Shown here: one piece after another, positions 23,091 through 30,561 of the stretch
Numbering within the stretch: position 1 is the stretch's first letter
Layout of the letters: each line of letters begins with the position of its first letter
Source of the DNA: Neopestalotiopsis rosae
Lineage: Eukaryota; Ascomycota; Sordariomycetes; Amphisphaeriales; Sporocadaceae
Assembly (NCBI GenBank): GCA_023078685.1
Contig: JALGAS010000010.1
Coordinates: 930,001-994,000 of the forward strand
Length of the DNA: 64,000 nt
Direction of reading: 5' to 3'
Program-made: the position numbers and the translations under genes
Notes under the pieces: generated by a model
Seen by the model: the letters and a program-made list of their open reading frames with translations, nothing else
Databases searched by the model: none
Told to the model about the DNA's origin: nothing

Positions 23091-23607
23091 AATGATGGGG
23101 ATGAGTAAGAAATAGGTACTATGAGTTCGACCAGGAAGTGGGTGAATTTGAAGATACTATTCTCAAATTGTCACGATGTAACTTTGAAAACAGTGGGACA
23201 CATGCGATCACCTGAAGCTTGCAGAAGATATTGCCACCAAGAGGAAAAGCATCGAGAAGTAAGGCAGCGAGGAAGTCCAATATATAGACATTCAACGGTG
23301 TCCAGCATTGGTCAATTTGGCCTCAAGCAACCTGCTGCATGGTCTCAGTGCTTGAGGCGTAGTCGTTCTGTAAGTGGTGCGTCTAAGTGACCTTCAGCAT
23401 GGCTTGTTGCTGTCTCCATGGTAATCCGTCGAGCCATGAGTTCGTCTTCCAATTTCCCCCACTTGACGATGTAGGGTATCTGATATCTCACATAAGTCTA
23501 CATATACTTCACAGACCACGTATCGGCAAATGCATCCGATTGGCCAGCGAGCAGAATCCCCAATTCTAGGAGACGGTGTGCACGCGCTAGGGCTTCACCA
23601 AAAGCAG
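23091..23607. other. spacer between copy D and the 130-aa orphan
   Basis: Only short, unconvincing ORFs; it includes the probable promoter of copy D. Confidence 0.4.
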
Positions 23608-24085
23608 CTACGTATTGGAAATACAGCCATCGCATCGAGAATCTGGACACAATGGGCAGGCCATGTGCGCTTTCAGTCTCTCAATAATGATTTTCAAAGG
23701 TGATGGCAGCTGATAAAATATGCAGCTATTGCTTGTGTTTCGTTCTGTCGGAGAGCTGCTGACATGCGTCTGCAGAGATCAAGGCGGCAGTGCATAAGCG
23801 ATAAATTATAGTCAAATCAGAAAAAAGGAAGTGCAGTTCGTTTAACCCACTTACGTCGCGCATCAGAGATGGCTTGACGAAGAACTTTTGTATACCAATT
23901 GATTTTGGTTTATCAAGCTCTAATCCCGATGTTAAGGCAGGTTGGGGGCCAGGGCGTTTAAAGACCTCCATGGCATGGCCGTGGGTAAGCAATGCACAAC
24001 AACGCCCGACCACTAACGGGAGGAGGAGGAAGTAATAAGCGAATTTTCCATTCTCAATCAAATCGGACGGAATACATCGCATCAA
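23608..24085 (-). CDS. orphan two-exon protein, N-terminal hydrophobic segment and Cys-rich tail
   Basis: Exon 1 24085-23855 (77 codons) and exon 2 23769-23608 (53 codons plus stop) join in phase 0 across an 85-nt intron with GTAAGT and TCTGCAG sites, giving 130 aa. Residues about 14-32 are a strong hydrophobic segment (YYFLLLPLVVGRCCALL) that could be a signal anchor. The middle is basic and Pro-rich. The tail has LKIIIERLKAHMACPLC followed by CxxxCDGC-like spacing, a possible metal or disulphide cluster. I recognise no family. Support comes from consistent phase across good splice sites, not from homology. Confidence 0.45.
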
Positions 24086-25126
24086 CCATTATACAATCCA
24101 CATCCATTAACACAACGAATGAAGTCCATTTATGACATACATACGTAGGCTGACTCTGTTGCATTTCCCCTTCACCATAATGCTTTTTGTATTAGGCAAA
24201 CTTGATCTTTATGACTCCACTGGAGTCCGCTAGAATAAAATTGAGAATTTTCGTCTGCGTATTTATCATTTGCAACCGCTCTTCATCAGGACAATAGCTT
24301 TTCCTATGTATGAACATTGCCGTGCCTTTTCAAGCAGGTTTACCATCTACATACTCTTGAGAGCAGGGGAATGACACTCCCTCGCGATGGAATCATCGCG
24401 CAAAGCTCAGGAGAATCTGGTCTCCATGTGCCCTCATGATCAAGGTAATAACTGTTTGTGTCTCTTCGGTTTGTAGTTTGGCGATGCTGTAGCATGTGAA
24501 GTCTTTATGATCTACATCAGTTGGGTTGGTGGAGCGTCTGTGATAGAGGTTTATAAGCCTTTGGGCTCGGCTCGTGACATCCTCTCTATGGGTCCAGTGA
24601 ATGCGACCCAGAGTTACATTTACAGCATCGCTTGAGGACGATCCGTGCCCGCAACGGCAGTTAAGGTGTACGGTTGGACACTGAGCACCGGATTAAGTAT
24701 GGAGCCTAGCCAATTGCCGGCCTGGATGACCGGGGCCAAGCTGGGCAACTGGGGGTCGCTACCCAAAAGCAATCGATCTCCGCGTTTAGTAGAAGAGGGG
24801 ACCATGCTATTCTCATCTTTCTGCTACAATACCGTCACAATGGGTCTACTACCGGCAAGGATATATTTGGTACGGTCACAACTCTTCCGCTTATCAGGTC
24901 GCATGCTCGTACGTGAGATGGTCACAGTCAAGCCTTTTAATGCGACGTCTTGATATGAAGAGCGGTCGACTGTAACCGATGGAACTATGTGATTTTACCC
25001 AGACCAATTTGACATAAAGCGCCATGTCTGCCCTCGAGACGTTTTATGAATTTCAAATCATGCTACACATTCTTAATCGAAAGTCCGATTAGCGAAGTTG
25101 TCCCGCTAGCAAAAACAGACGCCACG
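24086..25126. other. spacer with right copy of the diverged repeat
   Basis: No supported gene. The minus-strand frame 24620-24805 (61 aa) overlaps the right repeat copy and has an acceptor-like sequence just upstream, so it may be the last exon of an unrecognised gene; coding status is uncertain. Confidence 0.4.
24530..24730. repeat. diverged direct repeat, right copy
   Basis: Right-hand partner of 22190-22390, same orientation, about 2.3 kb away. Here the minus strand keeps a short open frame (stop at 24620) containing QAGNWLGS and RPQAML. Confidence 0.5.
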
Positions 25127-26228
25127 ATGCTACCCTTTGTGTTGCTTACCTTCTTGGGCCTCGCCAGCCAGGCTTCGGCAGCAACATGGTACTTCCTACG
25201 ATACTATACGCCGTCCGGTGCTAAGTTCACCTCCTTCTCGGGAGAGATGGTGATTCCCGCTTTGCCACAAGCAGGCACTTACTATCTCTGGCCCGGATTG
25301 CAGCCGACCGACAACAGTGGCGTCTATCAGAATGTACTTGACGGACGAAGTGGCACTTGGTGGATCGGATCTGGATGGTATGCGTTTTATTCTTTTACCT
25401 GAACAATTAGTCTCTACAACAGACACTTCATCCACACAACCCAGTCCGAATGGGTATTTTCGGCGCACTAACATTGCCATAGGTGCTGCAGTAACCCAAG
25501 TCTGCCCTGGGGCAGCGGTTTCAACACGTATGCCGGAGAAACCGTGACTTTTAGCAATACTTGTACGTAAACCATCTAAAGTTCTCATCACCAACATCGA
25601 TGCATTTGAAGAGTGATCACTGCCTTGAAACCCGAGGGGTGGATGCAAGAGCCGCCAGCTCATTACCTCACAATCGTACTAGCAGACGAAACAGAAAGCT
25701 GACATCAAATGTAGTGTCAAGTGACAACTCTGGCTGGACATCTACTCTCACGAGATCGGCCAATGGAGCGAGCGTCACCGACAACTTCGCATTAGGTGAG
25801 TTCGGAGAGAACAATTTCACTTCTGTTGGAAGACAGTTTTCACTAATATATATGATATTAGCCGATAAATCTTTCAACCAAGTCTTATTTGCAATTGAGC
25901 TGTGAGTTACCCAGTTCGCATTGCGCGAAAAGTCAATCGACATGTACTAATATTCACTCACAGGACCGGCGTGAGCTGGGATTTTGGGCAACTCGCTTTC
26001 AAGAACGTCAGAATTGTGAGCTCAGTCCTTATCATATTGAACACATGTTACGAATGCTGACTATTCACCTTGCAGACAAGCACTGGAACCGATTCCAGTT
26101 GGTGCACTTCGAGCCCTGAAAACTACAACAGTGCTACCACCTACTCCATCAGCGGCGTCAAGGCCAGTGTCAGCGGCAGTACTGTCACTTGCACGATCAG
26201 CTCCGTGATTCTGCAGAAGCCGGCCTAA
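25127..26228 (+). CDS. secreted protein of unknown fungal family, six exons
   Basis: Exons 25127-25377, 25483-25562, 25715-25795, 25862-25901, 25964-26015 and 26076-26228 all have GT-AG borders and keep frame throughout, giving 218 aa. I prefer the ATG at 25127 to the in-frame ATG at 25046 because it gives a clean signal peptide (MLPFVLLTFLGLASQASA, cleavage after ASA). The mature protein begins ATWYF and is rich in Ser, Thr, Gly, Trp and Tyr, with a Cys pair in exon 2 and two Cys in exon 6. Short beta-strand-like alternation suggests a jelly-roll or ConA-like fold (inferred). It is probably an extracellular or wall protein; no catalytic motif is recognised. Five introns in 657 coding bases is dense for a secreted protein of this size. 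Confidence 0.72.
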
Positions 26229-26967
26229 GCAGACGTCTGCTTCTAGAAATTCTTTGTCCTGGAGGTTTTGCTAGCATCGAAACTCATTGCTTTTGGTGAT
26301 TTTGCTGTACTGAATCTATTTCACAAAGTCCTGAACCTATCTCTAATGCGATCTGCGGTGTATGCGGTTGCTACGAAGTGATTTTCGTCTACTAAGGACC
26401 CATTGCCGTGTCTATAATAAGTTACACCATAGATGTTGTGCTACCATATCTCCAGCGGGTTTGGCGGGGCACGCGGTTGAACCCCGCTATTATAGCACCA
26501 CTTTCAGGACTCGCCAGAACATTCGAGTACAACAACACTAAAGGGCAAGAGAATTGACTATCAGTGTTATAATGCTCTCTTGCCATATGATATACATAAA
26601 ATAATAAGCTTTGAAAGATGGGAATAGATAACAATCTAAGTATGCTCGGTGCATGCGCCAGTGTGGCACGGCTAAGACATGCTAGGATCATTGCCTCTTA
26701 CTAGACATAGGCCCGGTCTCAGCTGGTGCCTGGCCTAGCGCTAAACGTCAGGTTCACATATAAATGCGCCAGACTTGTCAACAACATCAATCATCGTTCT
26801 CTTGACTTCGAAGGAAGTGAATCTTGGCCTTTTTAATTTTCATCATCTCAAAGCCGGTGCTTCTGCTGGTGTCTGTACGGAGCCTGTATCACTGAGGTTT
26901 GGACTCTAAATCATTGAGCTCGGGGGCAAGTCCGCAGGCGACAAACTTGTAGGCGAGCATCGCCAAA
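26229..26967. other. intergenic spacer
   Basis: 3' flank of the secreted-protein gene and promoter of the RING-YEATS gene. I see no ORF of note and no clear TATA box. Confidence 0.5.
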
Positions 26968-27945
26968 ATGAGTTCTGTCAGCACACGAGATGCCAGAGCT
27001 GCTCGACGAGCCCGGCGGGATCAGTCTTCTAGGCAAAGCAATTCAGGTCCTGCACGGCTACGCTCTGATGTCACGCCGAGGAGCCTTGGTGATCAGCCCA
27101 ATCAAGATGAAAATGGTGAGGAGGTGGGAGAAGACGACCTGTGTCCCATCTGCCGCCTTCTTCTTCACGAACCAGTGACTACCACGTGCAATCATACGCT
27201 CTGCGAGTTCTGCATGGCGCAGTGGGCGTCAGTATCGCTGGCAGCCCCAATGACCATTGTGGACGTTGACGAGGAACCTGTCGAGTTCGACGCTGTATCA
27301 GAACTCGAGGCGAGATGTCCAATGTGCCGGACTATGACCACGGCGACGGCAAATCCGACCCTCGCACAGGAGCTCAAGTCAAAGTATCCACTGACTCACG
27401 GCGAGCGAGAGGCAGAGGCACAGGCAGAAGCCGACGGCCTCGGTGGGGATGCCATTCACACTATTACCGTGTACATTGGTAACCGCCACACCCAGGTCCC
27501 GGGGTCGCCAGGCTCTCCGCACAATATACATGACTGGACCTTCTTCGTGAAACCGACTAGGAACGAAATCATTGAAGAAGTTCACATCTTTTTGCATCCG
27601 ACCTTTCGCCAGAACCGCATCGTCAAAACGCGCCCGCCTTACCAGATCTCGCGCGTGGGCTGGGGTACCTTTGGCATCACCGCGTCTGTGGTGCTAAAGG
27701 CGGGGTACTCTTGGGTCTCGGACGACGCCCAAGATTCTCCGGATGGCGCGGCAAAGGGCGTCTTGCCCCTCGAGTGGATGTTGGACTTTGAGGGCTTTGG
27801 CGGAAAAGGCAGCATGGGGAGGTGTCGTCTCAAGGTCAAGAATGATCGTGACTGGGATCGTGTGAGTGAGGAGGCGGAACGAGATCAAAGAGAGTTGAGC
27901 AGGATGGTTCGCCAATATGAACAAGATGGAAGGTATGAACCATGA
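26968..27945 (+). CDS. RING-finger plus YEATS-domain protein
   Basis: A single 325-aa frame starting at ATG 26968 in a CCAAAATGAG context. After a basic, Ser/Arg-rich N terminus, residues 59-123 form a C3HC4-type RING (CPIC, CNHTLCEFC, then a long acidic insert, then CPMC). Residues about 165-300 match a YEATS fold: H-D-W-T-F-F-V, EEVHIFLHPTF, PPYQISRVGWGTFGI and a terminal strand set. The GWGxF segment is the acyl-lysine reader signature. The tail is a charged helix. YEATS proteins (Yaf9, Taf14, Sas5) read acylated histones, while RING domains recruit E2 enzymes; here they sit in one polypeptide, suggesting a chromatin-directed ubiquitin ligase (inferred). The gene is intronless. The minus-strand neighbour converges on it. 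Confidence 0.82.
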   Translation: MSSVSTRDARAARRARRDQSSRQSNSGPARLRSDVTPRSLGDQPNQDENGEEVGEDDLCPICRLLLHEPVTTTCNHTLCEFCMAQWASVSLAAPMTIVDVDEEPVEFDAVSELEARCPMCRTMTTATANPTLAQELKSKYPLTHGEREAEAQAEADGLGGDAIHTITVYIGNRHTQVPGSPGSPHNIHDWTFFVKPTRNEIIEEVHIFLHPTFRQNRIVKTRPPYQISRVGWGTFGITASVVLKAGYSWVSDDAQDSPDGAAKGVLPLEWMLDFEGFGGKGSMGRCRLKVKNDRDWDRVSEEAERDQRELSRMVRQYEQDGRYEP

Positions 27946-28228
27946 TAGTAATAAAATCAATAAATAGGTAAGCTAAACTTTCCCTCAATCGTGTGTACAC
28001 TGCACTGTTGAGCCCAAGACCTTATGATTGACTTGGCAGAGAAAAGAACATAAAGCGCACGAGCCTTCAGATGGAAAACGAACCTGAGCCCATGACATCA
28101 GCAGAACATTGCGTTAAAAAACCAGTCCGATCAATACAGAAATTTGAAGCACATGATCCATAATATTGTGTCATACTCGTGAATTATCGTCAATCCGATG
28201 GACCCAGAGCACTGAAAGTCTAACACAA

Positions 28229-29191
28229 TCACCATGCGCCCCGCTGCTCTTCCTTCTCCAAAGAGCAATCGAGCTCACAAAGGCCGAACCGAATGCCCCT
28301 CAAGATTAACAAGAGTTCCCTCATTGCCTTGGTATCTTGAATGCTTTCCCGTTCTCTTCGCATGTGAGCATCAAGCCTCTCGACTCGATCCCTGAGGCTC
28401 TGTACCGCGTGTCTCAGTCTGTACGAAGGGAACAACACCTTCTTCTGCGCGGGAGTCTCTTGAATTTGGGGATCATGGCAGATCGGCATTCCGGCGCAGG
28501 GATCGGCCGGAAGTTTTGAACGCGAAGGAGAGACCGGCTCCATGTCAAGGGTGCAGGAGCTGGCGGGCGAGTCGGGAGACCCCTCAGCTAGGTCGATCGA
28601 AGACTCATCTTCGATCAAGATGGAATTATCTTTGGTCGCGCCGTCGGCTGGACGATGTGATAGAGGTACCGGGCGCATAATCTCATGAATCGTTTGTTCA
28701 GCTTTGGGGGAACTTTGGGAATGAGTCTGATTTGCAATCCACGGTTTCCAGTGGGACCTTGGAAATCGCAATCGAGCGTTGCGAATTGCATCACCTGGTG
28801 CACCGTGCACTAGAGTGTTTTGCCATGGAGAGGAGGAGTCCTTGTCGTTGCCGTTGTCGTCCGCAAAACTTTGGTAATTTCTTGACAGGTCCGTTCTTCT
28901 CATGCTGTTTACACTGACTTCTCTCCAATGGGATGGATCGAAAGTGGTTTTGCACGGGACAAGCGGGGGATTTGCCGAAATTGATGGGAATGGATTGTAC
29001 TCTTCTTGGCGAGAGGATGGATACATGTCTTCTGAAACATGTTGGACATTGCCTTCTTCATCTGCTTGCCTCTCGTTCTGGCCAATTAAATGCAGCGCTG
29101 GATCTTGCTCATCTTGCTCATCCTCGTCTTGGGGATATACGAACGTCATTGTTATTGAGCAATGTAGAGAAGCGTGTTGGTGTAATTTCAT
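28229..29191 (-). CDS. hypothetical protein, C-terminal coiled coil
   Basis: An open frame of 320 aa; an in-frame Met at residue 15 is an equally good start, leaving 306 aa. The N terminus is acidic (EDEQDEQD) and most of the chain is polar and disordered. Residues about 255-310 form an amphipathic helix with heptad-like spacing (RLRHAVQSLRDRVERLDAHM), probably a coiled coil. I recognise no family. Composition and length support coding, but homology evidence is lacking. It converges on the RING-YEATS gene with 283 bp between stops. Confidence 0.6.
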   Translation of the reverse strand: MKLHQHASLHCSITMTFVYPQDEDEQDEQDPALHLIGQNERQADEEGNVQHVSEDMYPSSRQEEYNPFPSISANPPLVPCKTTFDPSHWREVSVNSMRRTDLSRNYQSFADDNGNDKDSSSPWQNTLVHGAPGDAIRNARLRFPRSHWKPWIANQTHSQSSPKAEQTIHEIMRPVPLSHRPADGATKDNSILIEDESSIDLAEGSPDSPASSCTLDMEPVSPSRSKLPADPCAGMPICHDPQIQETPAQKKVLFPSYRLRHAVQSLRDRVERLDAHMRRERESIQDTKAMRELLLILRGIRFGLCELDCSLEKEEQRGAW

Positions 29192-30141
29192 ATTCCTGAA
29201 TCAAAACATGTGGATGAAGGATACAAGTATAAATAGCAAGTTTATTTCCAGTCAATAATAATTCTGATCGCCTGAGCAAAAAATACCGAGGCCTTCTCAG
29301 AGCACCACAACGGCTTATTTGATTGCTGTTACTTGATGCCCGATCGCTATCATTTACTCGAGTACCAAGAAAGAGAAAGCGGCTTTATGCTAAAAGAGAA
29401 GAAGTTGATGCCTGTGTCAAACTCATAAAGACTTAGAGAACCATGTTGTACAAGACTTGTATTGGAAATCAAAAGGAGAGTGTGCCATATGGCTCTTCTT
29501 TAGTCGCCCATCTTTTCTTTTCTTTCTTTTTTTTCCCCAAGAAACAATTACTCCATTTGTTTGGCAAAACTGTCACTTGTCATTATGCTCTATGTCAGTG
29601 AATGTTTCAAGATTTTGCAGATGATGCTTGTCATATGAACGACTCAATCATCATCCACAAAATGAATACCGCTCTTGAAGAATCCTCGTACAGGCAAAAT
29701 ATCATGTCAGCTATGTAGAGTGGAGTCTGGCCAATTCAAATCGACTAGAGCGCCATTTCTAGCAATGGGGTATTGTATGATCCCAGTTAACCCATGTGGG
29801 ACAGCCCATTCACACTTCAGGAAGGGAAGGGGGAATTTTAGGCATCAGCTACGTATCTAGCAGCGTTGCCCCTGCTAATAATGACTACAGCGCCTCAAGC
29901 TCCTTAGAATAGCGTTCTCTCATTCAAGTAACCACTCTAAGCCCGAGACAAGATCACATGATCTGGCGTCGAACTAGCACGCGTCCCAATTTCTTTGTGT
30001 TCGCGCAACCGTGAGATTTTATTTTTCGTTCCGCCCGCTCTTCTTATAAGGGAACCATTGTCATTTCGATGGGCTCAGGACTGATTTTGAGTTCGTCCAT
30101 TACTACAAAGCACCAGCGCATCGATATGACGTCGTTGCACC
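29192..30141. other. divergent intergenic region
   Basis: Promoter region shared by the minus-strand hypothetical gene and the plus-strand genes from 30142. Pyrimidine-rich tract near 29510-29535; no ORF of note. Confidence 0.5.
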
Positions 30142-30560
30142 ATGACTATCAAGCAAAAATCGGTTAAATCCGCCGAGGAAAGAGCTTATGCCGGCCAGAA
30201 CGAAAGTCAAGACTCTCAGACTCTAATAGAGAAGTATCACAATGAACATGGGATCGGAACGGTAAGAAAAGCAATTACCGCAGACTCCCATGTAAGTCGA
30301 CAGAATATATTTGCTAATTCATCACTTTTGTAGCTAAGCTCTTCGCCATTGAGACAGCACAATCCGATTGGTGAGTTCTCTCCATTCAACACTCTGATTC
30401 GATTCAATCTTCATGACTTTTACCTTGATTCTTTACGACCGTGAACAAGCTGGTATGCTGACCTTTAGTGCTGAAAGACGCCATTGTAAATGCAAACTCG
30501 GCCCGGTCTACAAGGGTCAAAAAGGTAATCTACCACCCCCAGTTACCCGATCGGCGCTAG
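30142..30560 (+). CDS. small spliced ORF directly upstream of the BRCT gene
   Basis: Exons 30142-30291, 30334-30370 and 30469-30560 join with consistent phase (GTAAGT/TTGTAG, GTGAGT/TTTAG) to give 92 aa, basic at both ends, with a helical N-terminal half. It stops at TAG 30558-30560, one base before the ATG of the 998-aa BRCT gene. It may be a separate small gene, a spliced upstream ORF in the BRCT leader, or the two could be read from one dicistronic message. No family is recognised. A GTAATC at 30525 could be a further donor but gives no in-frame fusion to the BRCT protein. Confidence 0.4.
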
Positions 30561-30561
30561 G

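Noticed and set aside
15240..25030. intact transposon or CRISPR-like array as explanation of the repeated motifs
   Set aside because: The repeats are coding exons with introns at fixed phase and irregular 1.6-2.4 kb spacing; no transposase, terminal repeats or spacer structure is present.
26440..26520. tRNA-like GC pattern (GGCGGGGCACGCGGTTGAACCCCGC)
   Set aside because: No cloverleaf arms or proper T-loop GTTCRA box could be drawn.
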